64,000 nt of DNA from Deltaproteobacteria bacterium (GTDB lineage: Bacteria; Desulfobacterota; Desulfobulbia; Desulfobulbales; Desulfurivibrionaceae). Below the pieces are notes generated by a model. It did not search any database. It saw nothing but the letters and a program-made list of their open reading frames with translations, and had not been told where the DNA came from. A program made the translations under genes and the position numbers. The first letter of the stretch is position 1. Each line of letters begins with the position of its first letter. Below, in pieces: positions 1-8,784 of the stretch. Where the stretch lies: assembly GCA_021811385.1 (NCBI GenBank), contig JAJZPC010000002.1, positions 1-64,000 on the forward strand. Reading direction: 5' to 3'.

Positions 1-309
1 GCCGTTATTGCCGAGCTGCTTGATGAAGGGAAAGACCTCGTCGCGCAGCGTGACAAACATCTTCTCCGGCGCCGTCTCTTTAAAGCGCGACCAGCGCAGG
101 TGGTCCTGGGTTTTGGAGAAAACCGGCTCCTCAATGGGCTTGCCGGTGCGAGCCGCCTTGCTCTCTTTCAAAGTCTGTAGCTCATCGAGCCGCTTGATGA
201 AGAGCAGGTAGGTCAACTGCTCGATGACCGACAGTGGGTTCGAGATGCCCCCGGACCACATGGTGTCCCAAATTTTATCGATTTTGGATCGTATTTCGCC
301 GGTGATCAT
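1..309 (-). CDS. hsdM: Type I restriction-modification system methyltransferase subunit HsdM, N-terminal fragment (runs off window)
   Basis: Reverse-strand translation from ATG at 309: MITGEIRSKIDKIWDTMWSGGISNPLSVIEQLTYLLFIKRLDELQ..., typical HsdM N-terminus; open at the window edge. Confidence 0.85.
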   Translation of the reverse strand, partial: MITGEIRSKIDKIWDTMWSGGISNPLSVIEQLTYLLFIKRLDELQTLKESKAARTGKPIEEPVFSKTQDHLRWSRFKETAPEKMFVTLRDEVFPFIKQLGNNG

Positions 310-359
310 ATAATCTCGCTAAACTCGTCAAAGACGAGTGGATTGTTTTGTGAATGTGC

Positions 360-791
360 TCAAATAAAAACCGCAGGGGAAACCCCGAAGCGGGCTGCCA
401 GAGCCTTGGCCTGCCTGGCGTTGATCTCGCGTTTGCCCGTCAGGATCTCGCTCACCACGGATTGCCCGCCGATCTCCTCGGACAGATCGGTCTGCTTGAG
501 TCCGTGCTGCTCCATAAAAAACCGGAGAACGGCTCGTGGCTCCGCCTCCGGAACGGGATGATGTTGTGTCTCGTAATCCTCGACCAGTTGTCCGACCAGA
601 TCGAGAAAATCAGCAAGCTCATGGCCTTCGTCGTCGCCGACTGCATCGATGAGGCTGTGCAGCAGCGCAACCACCTCTTCAAATTGTGCCTCGGTGCGGA
701 TGGGCGTAAGGCGGACCGGCAGCGCTTCTTGCAACGAGCGCCACGCCGGAGCGATTACCGTCGGATCAATGGCATGGCCTGCGGGGATCAT
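360..791 (-). CDS. higA: HigA-type antitoxin, XRE/HTH domain
   Basis: C-terminal HTH (LKQTDLSEEIGGQSVVSEILTGKREINARQAKALAARFGVSP); overlaps the upstream toxin by 4 nt. Confidence 0.85.
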   Translation of the reverse strand: MIPAGHAIDPTVIAPAWRSLQEALPVRLTPIRTEAQFEEVVALLHSLIDAVGDDEGHELADFLDLVGQLVEDYETQHHPVPEAEPRAVLRFFMEQHGLKQTDLSEEIGGQSVVSEILTGKREINARQAKALAARFGVSPAVFI

Positions 792-1090
792 TTTCCTTTA
801 CTCCTGTTCTGTTTGCACCAGCGGTCATACTCGGGATGGGTGAACACATGCCGGATGTAGACCTTTTGCCGGTTGTAGTGGATCACGACGATTATCCGGA
901 AGCTGTTGCCGCCTATATCGAAAATCGTGTACGTATCCGCGTAGTCAGCCGACCGGAACGTTTCCCGCACGTCGCTGAAGCTGGAGAAGCTTGATCTGCT
1001 GACCACCCTGTACCAGGATTCCAGGGGAGATTTGGCGGTGGGGTGAATTTTCCAGAAATCCTCCAGCGCTTTCTTGGCGATCACGTGCAT
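788..1090 (-). CDS. higB: HigB-type mRNA interferase toxin
   Basis: MHVIAKKALEDFWKIHPTAKSPLESWYRVV...FDIGGNSFRIIVVIHYNRQKVYIRHVFTHPEYDRW matches HigB family; paired with higA. Confidence 0.88.
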   Translation of the reverse strand: MHVIAKKALEDFWKIHPTAKSPLESWYRVVSRSSFSSFSDVRETFRSADYADTYTIFDIGGNSFRIIVVIHYNRQKVYIRHVFTHPEYDRWCKQNRSKGK

Positions 1091-1103
1091 GGTTCAATCC
1101 AGT

Positions 1104-1122
1104 ATATCGCAATTTGCGATAT
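1104..1122. promoter_or_regulatory. Candidate HigA operator palindrome
   Basis: ATATCGCAA-T-TTGCGATAT: perfect 9-bp inverted repeat 13 bp upstream of higB start. Confidence 0.6.
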
Positions 1123-1622
1123 TTGAAACTGTTTTTTTTCTGCGGCTCGATTGCATGATTGTCTTGGGGGAAATCAGGGCCACTCTCCCAGTTTCTTTGC
1201 GGGGCAAAAGGCTCCTGTCACGCCGTCTTGACAGAATTTTTATGATAGGCGATGCTGAGTGCGCCGTCAACATAGATGCCTTCCAGATAGGAGAGTTTTC
1301 TTGGCATTGCTGCACCGTGCCCCTGGCAATGAGGAAGGTTGCTTTTCATAAAAGGCTTTACCCAGATCCTCGTTTTTCAGTGAGAGCTTGATGTCATCCA
1401 GGAGACGGTCGATGTCATCGTTTACAATGCAGGGGTTAATACGGGCGATGGGCTCTTGGAAAATGAATGGGAAGATGTTGGTGTCTTCGTCCCATGTAGC
1501 ATTTTTGAGGGAAAGGTATTGATATGACCAGATGCAGAATGCAGGGGATTTTGACCCGCGAGCCTTCGCTACAAACCATGCAAAAAATTCTCCGGCAAGC
1601 AGTTTCATCCTTTTGAAGTCAA

Positions 1623-2942
1623 TCAGACAATCCTGCCCAGCACCCCATCCTCGGTGAGCTCTTCCAGCCGCACCGTAACCAACTGGTTCACCAGCCCGCT
1701 GTCCCCGGCAAAGGATACCGGGATATAATTGCCGGTATAGCCCTTGAGCAAACATCCCTGCTTGCGTCCTTCCACCAGGATCTGGCGGACGCTGCCCAGA
1801 TGCTTGCGGTAAAAACCGCTCCGTTTTGTATGATGCAAATCCCGCAAGCGCGCAACCCTTTCCTCCTTGACCGGTTTGGGAACCTGGTCAGCCATGGCGG
1901 CGGCCGGGGTTCCCGGCCTTTTCGAATAGGGGAAGACATGGAGATAGCTCACCGGCAATGATTCGAGCAGACGGTAGGTGTTGGCAAAGGCTTCCTCGTC
2001 CTCGCCGGGAAAACCGACCAGCACGTCCACGCCGATGGCTGCGTCCGGCAGGCACGCCACGCTCCGTTCCACCACGTTAGCAAAGGCGGCGGCTGGATAA
2101 CGGCGGTTCATCCGCTTGAGTATCCCATCATCCCCGCTCTGTAACGGAATATGCAGATAGGGCATCACTGAGGCCGATTGGGCCATGAGATTCAGGAGCT
2201 CGTCCGTGACCTCGGTGGGCTCAAGCGAACTCAAACGGTAGCGCACCGGCAGGTCCCGGGCGACAAGCAGTCCGAGCAACTCGCGCAGGTTGGTTTTGGG
2301 GGTAAGATCCTGACCATAATGGCCAAGGTGGATGCCGGTGAGCACCTGTTCCTTGTAGCCCTGCGCAGCAAATATCTCGGCCTGGGCCACCACCTTGTCC
2401 GGGTCAAGGCTGCGGCTGCGCCCCCGGGCATAGGGCACGATGCAGTAGGAACAGAAGCTGTTGCAGCCGTCCTGCACCTTCAGATACGCCCTGGTCCGCG
2501 CTCCGAAGCTGGTGACGGTAAGAGGGCAAATCTCCTTGTGCCCACCGATATCGCCCAGATGCATTTCCAGATCACAGTGGCGGTCGGCCAGGGCCACTTC
2601 CACCAAGCGATGCTTGCAACCGTTGCCCACAATGCAGATGGGGCTGTCGGCGATCTCCAGGATCTCCTGGGCTCCAATCTGGGCATAGCAGCCGGTCACG
2701 ATCAACCGAGCCTCGGGATTGGCGCGCAAGGCCCGCCGGATCAACTGACGGGACTGCGCCCCGGCTCTGGCCGTCACCGCGCAGGTGTTGATGATATAGA
2801 TATCCGCCGGATGGGAAAAGGGAACCAGCTCCACTTCCCGCTGGGCAAGTTCCGAAAGGAAGGCCGCCGACTCAAACTGGTTGACCTTGCAGCCGAGGGT
2901 GGTAAGGGCGATCTTTTTTTTGTTCTGGCCTGTGATCTTCAT
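1623..2942 (-). CDS. mtaB: tRNA (N6-threonylcarbamoyladenosine37-C2)-methylthiotransferase MtaB
   Basis: MKITGQNKKKIALTTLGCKVNQFES...CNSFCSYCIVPYARGRSRS radical-SAM CxxxCxxC; start chosen downstream of the ORF-track start (2999). Confidence 0.92.
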   Translation of the reverse strand: MKITGQNKKKIALTTLGCKVNQFESAAFLSELAQREVELVPFSHPADIYIINTCAVTARAGAQSRQLIRRALRANPEARLIVTGCYAQIGAQEILEIADSPICIVGNGCKHRLVEVALADRHCDLEMHLGDIGGHKEICPLTVTSFGARTRAYLKVQDGCNSFCSYCIVPYARGRSRSLDPDKVVAQAEIFAAQGYKEQVLTGIHLGHYGQDLTPKTNLRELLGLLVARDLPVRYRLSSLEPTEVTDELLNLMAQSASVMPYLHIPLQSGDDGILKRMNRRYPAAAFANVVERSVACLPDAAIGVDVLVGFPGEDEEAFANTYRLLESLPVSYLHVFPYSKRPGTPAAAMADQVPKPVKEERVARLRDLHHTKRSGFYRKHLGSVRQILVEGRKQGCLLKGYTGNYIPVSFAGDSGLVNQLVTVRLEELTEDGVLGRIV

Positions 2943-3007
2943 GTCTGCGCCATACTGTGTGTGCTCCGGAGTTGCAACAACAAGGCCGATTTCCGGCACC
3001 TCCGTTC

Positions 3008-3050
3008 GTGTAACCGTTCAGCCGCCAAGCTCCGCTGCTGAACGGTTACG
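3008..3050 (-). repeat. Short hairpin abutting pyk stop; possible core-less relative of the structured 3'-end repeat
   Basis: GTAACCGTTCAG ... CTGAACGGTTAC perfect 12-bp dyad containing the pyk stop codon; arm resembles the 29.06 kb copy arm. Confidence 0.5.
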
Positions 3051-4482
3051 AAACATCGATGATTTTGAGGCTGTTGGTGGTCCCCGCCACCCCGGAGAGA
3101 CTGCCCGCGGTGATCACCAGCCGCCGCGTCCCGGACCGGACCAGCCCGGCGCCCTTCAGCAGCTCGGCCAGCTCGCGGTCCGACAGGGAGACGGAGGATA
3201 CATACAGGGGGAAAACCCCGGAAGAAAGGGCGAGAATATTGCGGACCGTCTGGTTATCGGTGACGGCCACAATCCAGGGCCGGGGCCGCAGCCGGGCGAT
3301 ACGCCTGGCCGTGGCCCCGGTGGCGGTTGGGGTAACGGCCAGGTCCACGGTGCGGTTCTCCAAAACATCGCAGGTGGCGCTGCTGATCAGATCATCGATG
3401 CTGTCTTCGGAGCGGATCGCGGCCCGGACCTCCAAGGCAACCCCGCCGCTCTTGACCAGGCCGCGCTCGGTCTGCCGGGCGATTTTCTTGGCAATACGCA
3501 CCACGGCCACCGGATCATGGCCGATGGCCGTCTCCTCGGAAAACATGATGGCATCGGCGCCGTCCAGGATGGCGTTGGCCACGTCGGTGACCTCGGCCCG
3601 GGTGGGCCGGGCGTTGTCCACCATGGACAAAAGCATCTGGGTGGCGACGATCACCGGCTTGGCCGCCATGTTGGCCCGGTGAATGATGTCCTTCTGGAGT
3701 CCGGGGATCTCCTCGATGGGCAGCTCGATGCCCAAATCGCCCCGAGCCACCATCACCGCATCGGCCTGCGCCAGAATGGAGTCCAGGTTGGCCACCGCCT
3801 GCCGCCGCTCGATCTTGGCCAACAGACAGGGGCGGTAGTTCCCGGTTTGCGGCAGGAGCGCGCGGGCGGCCAGCATATCCTCGGGGCTGCCGACAAAGGA
3901 GATGCAGATGACATCGGCCTTGTGCTGTATGGCAAAGGCGATGCCGCGCTTGTCTTCCTCGGTGAGCACCCCGGAAGGCGTATTATAGCCGGGGATATTG
4001 ACCCCCTTGTTGGACCGGACCACCCCGGCCACCAGGGCCTCGGTTTCAATGATCTCCCCCTCGATGGACTTGACCTTGAACTGCATCATGCCGTCGCCGA
4101 CAAAGATGATGGAGCCGGGCCGCACCCCTTGGGCCAGCCCGGAAATTTCATGGGGCAGAAAGATGCCCCTCCCCGGCCGGGCCTGGCTTGCGGGCCAGAA
4201 ACGGACCTTGGCCCCCCGCCGCACGGTGATCGGCTTTGGCACCGTGCCCAGCCGCATTTTCGGGCCTGGCAGGTCAACAATAATGGCCACCGGCCTCCCC
4301 ATCTCCCCGCTGATTTTCCGCAGGCTGGCGATCACCGCGGCGTGTTCCTCAAAGTCTCCGTGGGAGAGATTCAGGCGAAAGCCATCAACTCCGGCTGCCA
4401 TCAGCCGCCTCTGCACGGCCGGCAAAAAAGAGGCCGGGCCCAGGGTGGCCACAATCTTGGTCTTGGAGATGAATGCGCTCAT
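3046..4482 (-). CDS. pyk: Pyruvate kinase
   Basis: MSAFISKTKIVATLGPAS...DGFRLNLSHG...VMVARGDLGIELP motifs. Confidence 0.95.
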   Translation of the reverse strand: MSAFISKTKIVATLGPASFLPAVQRRLMAAGVDGFRLNLSHGDFEEHAAVIASLRKISGEMGRPVAIIVDLPGPKMRLGTVPKPITVRRGAKVRFWPASQARPGRGIFLPHEISGLAQGVRPGSIIFVGDGMMQFKVKSIEGEIIETEALVAGVVRSNKGVNIPGYNTPSGVLTEEDKRGIAFAIQHKADVICISFVGSPEDMLAARALLPQTGNYRPCLLAKIERRQAVANLDSILAQADAVMVARGDLGIELPIEEIPGLQKDIIHRANMAAKPVIVATQMLLSMVDNARPTRAEVTDVANAILDGADAIMFSEETAIGHDPVAVVRIAKKIARQTERGLVKSGGVALEVRAAIRSEDSIDDLISSATCDVLENRTVDLAVTPTATGATARRIARLRPRPWIVAVTDNQTVRNILALSSGVFPLYVSSVSLSDRELAELLKGAGLVRSGTRRLVITAGSLSGVAGTTNSLKIIDVS

Positions 4483-4608
4483 GATGTTCCTTGGTTTTTT
4501 CCGGTGATCAAGGCCTGTTTGCAAGCCTGGCAAACAAGGGCTTGGCAAACGCGGCATCGCTCTCAGTGTATCTTTTTTCCGCTGCGGCTGCCAGACACAA
4601 ATTTCGCT

Positions 4609-5676
4609 TCAGCGCGCAATCTCGCCGCATCCCAGAACCTCCTCTCCCTCATAAAAAACCGCGAACTGACCGGGGGTGACCGCGCGCTGGGGCTCGGCAA
4701 ATGTCAGCCGCACCCCGGTATCAAAGCCCACGATCTCTGCCTGGCAGGCTGGGTGCCGGGAACGGATTTTCACCGCGCAGACATGGGGAAAGGGTGGGGG
4801 ATGGCCGCGCAACCAATGCACCACCGGCAGCACCATCTCCCGCTGCCAGAGATCCGCGTCCTTGCCGACCACCACCACGTTGCGCTCCGGATCAAGCGAT
4901 GCCACATACCAGGGGGTGGCGTCCGGCAGACCCAATCCCCGCCGCTGGCCGATGGTATAGTGATGGATGCCCGCGTGTTGCCCAAGTTCCTTGCCCTGCA
5001 AGGTCAGCATCGGGCCGGGTCGCCCTTGCCCCTGGGAATGGGCGGCGAGAAACTCCGCCACCGACTGGTGCTTCAGAAAACAGATATCCTGGCTCTCCGG
5101 AGTATCCCGAAACGCCAAGCCAAAACCGGCAGCCAGCTCGTACACCTCCTCCTTCCGGAAATCACCCAAGGGAAAGCAGAGGCGGGCCAGTTGCTCCTGC
5201 CTGAGCAGCGCGAGAAAATAGGATTGATCCTTTTTAGGATCAATCCCTTTGAGCAGCCGATACCCGGCTTTCCCTTCCCCGCTGATCCGGACATAATGAC
5301 CGGTGGCCAGCAGATCCGCCCCGAGACCCTCCCGCGCCCGATCCAGCAGCAGGCCGCACTTGATGGCGCGGTTGCACACCACGCAGGGGTTGGGGGTTTT
5401 CCCGGCAAAATAGCCGGCGCAGAAATAGTCCACCACCTCCCGTTGGAAAGCTTCGGTCAGATCCACCACGGTAAGCGGGATCTGTAAAAAATCGGCCACC
5501 GCCCGGACCCGCTGCAGTTGCTCGGCCAGATCGGGCTGGGCCAAGGCCATGAAAACGCCCTGCACCCGCGCCCCCTGTTGTTGCAACAGGGCGGCGGCCA
5601 CCGAGGAGTCAACGCCGCCGCTCATGGCGACAACAATATTTTTTTGGTGTATAGTCGTTGCGAAACGCTCTGCCAT
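4609..5676 (-). CDS. mnmA: tRNA-specific 2-thiouridylase MnmA
   Basis: VVAMSGGVDSSVAAALL PP-loop; NPCVVCNRAIKCG; GHYVR; SQDICFL motifs. Confidence 0.95.
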   Translation of the reverse strand: MAERFATTIHQKNIVVAMSGGVDSSVAAALLQQQGARVQGVFMALAQPDLAEQLQRVRAVADFLQIPLTVVDLTEAFQREVVDYFCAGYFAGKTPNPCVVCNRAIKCGLLLDRAREGLGADLLATGHYVRISGEGKAGYRLLKGIDPKKDQSYFLALLRQEQLARLCFPLGDFRKEEVYELAAGFGLAFRDTPESQDICFLKHQSVAEFLAAHSQGQGRPGPMLTLQGKELGQHAGIHHYTIGQRRGLGLPDATPWYVASLDPERNVVVVGKDADLWQREMVLPVVHWLRGHPPPFPHVCAVKIRSRHPACQAEIVGFDTGVRLTFAEPQRAVTPGQFAVFYEGEEVLGCGEIAR

Positions 5677-5704
5677 CCGATCCCCAGCACGAAAAGGCTT
5701 GTTG

Positions 5705-6925
5705 ATGAAACTCCCGGAACTTCTTGCCCCAGCAGGTAATTTTGAAAAGATGCAGACCGCCATCCACTACGGTGCGGATGCAGTCTATCTCGGCGGCAAG
5801 AAATTCAGCCTCCGGGCCCATGCCACCAATTTCAGCGACGAGGAAATCGGCCAGGCCACAGCCTATGCCCACGAGCGCGGTGTGCAAGTATACACCACCC
5901 TCAACATCTTTGCCCACAATGACGATCTTGCCGACCTGCCCGAGTATCTGGCCGCTCTGCAAGAGGCCAAGGTGGACGGGCTGATCATCTCCGACCCGGG
6001 CATCCTCGCCGTGTCCCAACGGGTGGCGCCGGAAATCCCGATCCATCTCAGCACCCAGGCCAATGTCACCAATCTGGAAAGCGTCCGTTTCTGGGCGGGG
6101 CAAGGGGTCAAACGGCTCAATCTGGCCCGGGAGCTTTCCCTGGCCGAGATCAGCCAGATCCGGCAGGCCACCGAGGCGGAGCTGGAGATCTTCGTACACG
6201 GGGCGCTGTGCATCTCCTATTCGGGTCGCTGCCTCTTGAGCCTCTATCTTACGGGACGTGACGCCAACCAGGGCAACTGCGCCCATCCCTGCCGCTACCA
6301 CTACCGGCTGGAAGAGGAAAAACGGCCGGGCCAGTTCTTCCCGGTGGAGGAAGACAGCCGGGGCACCTATATCTTCAACGCCAAGGATCTCTGCCTCTTG
6401 CACCGGCTGCCCGATTTGATCCGGGGTGGGGCGGACAGCCTCAAGATCGAGGGGAGGATGAAGAGCGTCTACTATGTGGGGGCCATAACCCGCCTCTACC
6501 GGGCAGCCCTTGATTCCTGGGGTGCGCAGGGGCTTGACGCCGCCCTGCCCGAGTCCTTCCGGGAGGAGCTGCTGAAAATCGGTTCCCGCGGCTACACGGA
6601 AAACTTCTTCGACCAGCCGCCAAGCACAGCCGACATGCTCTACGACGGCCCCATGATCAGCTACGACTATGCCCCGGTGGGCATCGTCCGCCAGGCAGGC
6701 AGCCAGCCGGTTATTGAGACCCGCAACCCCATCGCGAAGGGCGACCGGGTGGAATACCTGGATCGCGGCCTCAACAACACCGCCCACACCGTGCTTTCTC
6801 TCTCCGGCCCAAACGGCGCCCAACTCACCCAGGCGAACCCGAACAGCCTTACCACCCTCACCCTTGACCCAGCTCCTGCAGTCTGTGAGATCAACGGTCT
6901 TTTTCGGAAAAAAATGGCCTCCTGA
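5705..6925 (+). CDS. Peptidase U32 family protein
   Basis: MKLPELLAPAGNFEKMQTAIHYGADAVYLGG...EIFVHGALCISYSGRCLLS...NCAHPCRY signature of U32 family. Confidence 0.93.
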   Translation: MKLPELLAPAGNFEKMQTAIHYGADAVYLGGKKFSLRAHATNFSDEEIGQATAYAHERGVQVYTTLNIFAHNDDLADLPEYLAALQEAKVDGLIISDPGILAVSQRVAPEIPIHLSTQANVTNLESVRFWAGQGVKRLNLARELSLAEISQIRQATEAELEIFVHGALCISYSGRCLLSLYLTGRDANQGNCAHPCRYHYRLEEEKRPGQFFPVEEDSRGTYIFNAKDLCLLHRLPDLIRGGADSLKIEGRMKSVYYVGAITRLYRAALDSWGAQGLDAALPESFREELLKIGSRGYTENFFDQPPSTADMLYDGPMISYDYAPVGIVRQAGSQPVIETRNPIAKGDRVEYLDRGLNNTAHTVLSLSGPNGAQLTQANPNSLTTLTLDPAPAVCEINGLFRKKMAS

Positions 6926-6970
6926 ACAAATAATGCCTATACTTGAAAAAACATGATGGACTCGCAACAA

Positions 6971-7053
6971 CGGTGCTTCGACAGGCTCAGCACGAACGAA
7001 AAAATCAATAATTTCAAATAACTACCGTTCGTGCTGAGCCTGTCGAAGCACCG
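6971..7053. repeat. REPIN-like inverted repeat (TTCGACAGGCTCAG family)
   Basis: cggtgcttcgacaggctcagcacgaacg / cgttcgtgctgagcctgtcgaagcaccg perfect 28-bp arms, AT-rich spacer, followed by TTTTT. Confidence 0.85.
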
Positions 7054-7105
7054 TTTTTATTGTCACAGGTTCCATCAATCAAATCACGAGGAGCGTCCCT
7101 TCGCC

Positions 7106-7609
7106 ATGCAGCACATTCTGAGCATCGTTATGATCCTGATCGGAGCAGTGGTCATGCTCTTCAGCTTCCTCAAGGCGCGGGAACTGCACATCCTCACCCC
7201 CTTCATCCCCGAGCGCAGCAAACCGCCGATCATCCGCGCCCTGCGTCTGCATCGCGGGCTGATGCTTTTTTTCCTGCTGATTTACTGCCTGGTGGCCGGG
7301 ATCTTTTTCCTTGATCTCCCCTTTGTCGGCGAGTTCCTCGTCGGCCTCGTTTTTCTGTCCGGGGCGATCTTCGTTCTCCTTGGGCTCCACGTCCAGATCA
7401 GAATGCTTCTTGAGATTAAAAACACCCTGCACGGCCTGTTGCCCATCTGCGCCTCCTGCAAAAAAATCCGCAGCCCCGATGGCGACCCCCATGACCCGGC
7501 CGCGTGGAGTAGCGTGGAAGCATTCATCTCCGCCAAGGCCTCGGTCGATTTCACCCACAGCATCTGCCCGGATTGCCTGAAAAAACTCTACCCAGATCTC
7601 TATAAATAA
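7106..7609 (+). CDS. Small integral membrane protein with C-terminal CxxC/CxxC motif
   Basis: Three hydrophobic segments then LLPICASCKKIRSPDG...FTHSICPDCLKKLYPDL, a C-terminal motif also found on some sensory proteins. Confidence 0.7.
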   Translation: MQHILSIVMILIGAVVMLFSFLKARELHILTPFIPERSKPPIIRALRLHRGLMLFFLLIYCLVAGIFFLDLPFVGEFLVGLVFLSGAIFVLLGLHVQIRMLLEIKNTLHGLLPICASCKKIRSPDGDPHDPAAWSSVEAFISAKASVDFTHSICPDCLKKLYPDLYK

Positions 7610-7617
7610 GTATCGCC

Positions 7618-8166
7618 ATGAGTTCTCCTCGCTTTGAGCCGTTTCAGGACCGCCTGAGCCGCGATATCCGCAATGGGCTTTCCGCGGCCCTGCCCCAGGC
7701 CTTGGCCCAGAATGATCTTGCCCCGGTCCGCGCCGTTGCCGCCCGATATCTGCACCCGGGGTTGGCCGCGCCCTATGTCGCCTATATCGAGGCGAGACTG
7801 ACGGGGTACGCCTTGGCCCTGACGACCATCAACCGCACCAAGGCCCTCACCCCCCAGGCCAAGGCGCTGGTGCTGTGGGATTTGGAGCTTTTTTTCGAGG
7901 TCCACGAAATTCTGGAACAGGCGTGGCATGGGGCGCATGGCGTGGAAAAAGAGATTCTCCAGGCCATGATCCGGGCGGCGGGTTTTTATATCAAAGGGGA
8001 GTATGGGTATTTCGAGGCAGGGGCCAAGATGGCCGATCGGGCCGTGGCAACACTCGAAAAAAACCGGCGGGAGTGCGCCGGTTTCGATGTGGATACGCTT
8101 TTGGAGAGTTTGCGCGGCTTGAATCCAATTCCGCCCAAGCTATCGCGGCAGGATCAGTCTCAGTGA
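7618..8166 (+). CDS. DUF309 domain-containing protein
   Basis: LWDLELFFEVHEILEQAWHGAHGVEKEILQAMIRAAGFYIK: DUF309 HE-x-W signature. Confidence 0.75.
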   Translation: MSSPRFEPFQDRLSRDIRNGLSAALPQALAQNDLAPVRAVAARYLHPGLAAPYVAYIEARLTGYALALTTINRTKALTPQAKALVLWDLELFFEVHEILEQAWHGAHGVEKEILQAMIRAAGFYIKGEYGYFEAGAKMADRAVATLEKNRRECAGFDVDTLLESLRGLNPIPPKLSRQDQSQ

Positions 8167-8537
8167 ATGACCCGATTGATTTTTCGTTCGAGAATCTCCA
8201 TGGTAAAGGGCTTGAGGATCAACTCATCCACCTTGAGCTGCACGGCCATGCTGATCTTGGCCGTGGTGGCCTCCGCCGTCACCATGATAAAGGGGATGTC
8301 TTTCAACATCTCACTGGAGCGTATCTCCCGCAGCAACTCAAACCCGCTCATCACCGGCATGTTCCAGTCGGAAATGACCAGATCTATCCTCGTGGCATGC
8401 AGAATTTTTAAGGCCTCGCTGCCATCCGGGGCTTCGTGAATATTGAAAAACCCCATCCCTTGCAACTGGATCTTCATGATATTGCGGAGTACCGCCGTAT
8501 CGTCCACGATGAGGATCTCTCTGTTCGCCTGGGTCAT
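8160..8537 (-). CDS. CheY-like single-domain response regulator
   Basis: ILIVDDTAVLRNIMKIQL...DLVISDWNMPVMSGFELLREIR...MVTAEA...ILKPF receiver motifs. Confidence 0.92.
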   Translation of the reverse strand: MTQANREILIVDDTAVLRNIMKIQLQGMGFFNIHEAPDGSEALKILHATRIDLVISDWNMPVMSGFELLREIRSSEMLKDIPFIMVTAEATTAKISMAVQLKVDELILKPFTMEILERKINRVIH

Positions 8538-8784
8538 TTTTCCTTTCCCCTGTGATAACGTGGTTGCAGGCTGCTCTCACTTATCTTCTCGGCCTGATTC
8601 GAAAAAGATATGAAATATATTTTCAAATCATGCCGGAGCAACCGTGGCTGCCAGCGCCTTTGCCGAGTTACTGCTCCATGGTTTACGGAAATAAATGATT
8701 CTGTTATGATCAGCACTTTTCGTGTGCTGTCTGTGCGATATTCCCGCCGAATCTCGGCATAAGCCCTACCCGGGAGGCTTTCTC

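Noticed and set aside
2881-5487. 868-aa plus-strand ORF
   Set aside because: Antisense shadow of pyk and mnmA; Pro/Gly/His-rich low-complexity translation typical of GC-rich opposite-strand frames.
5609-6970. 453-aa minus-strand ORF
   Set aside because: Antisense to the U32 peptidase gene, which has clear family motifs.
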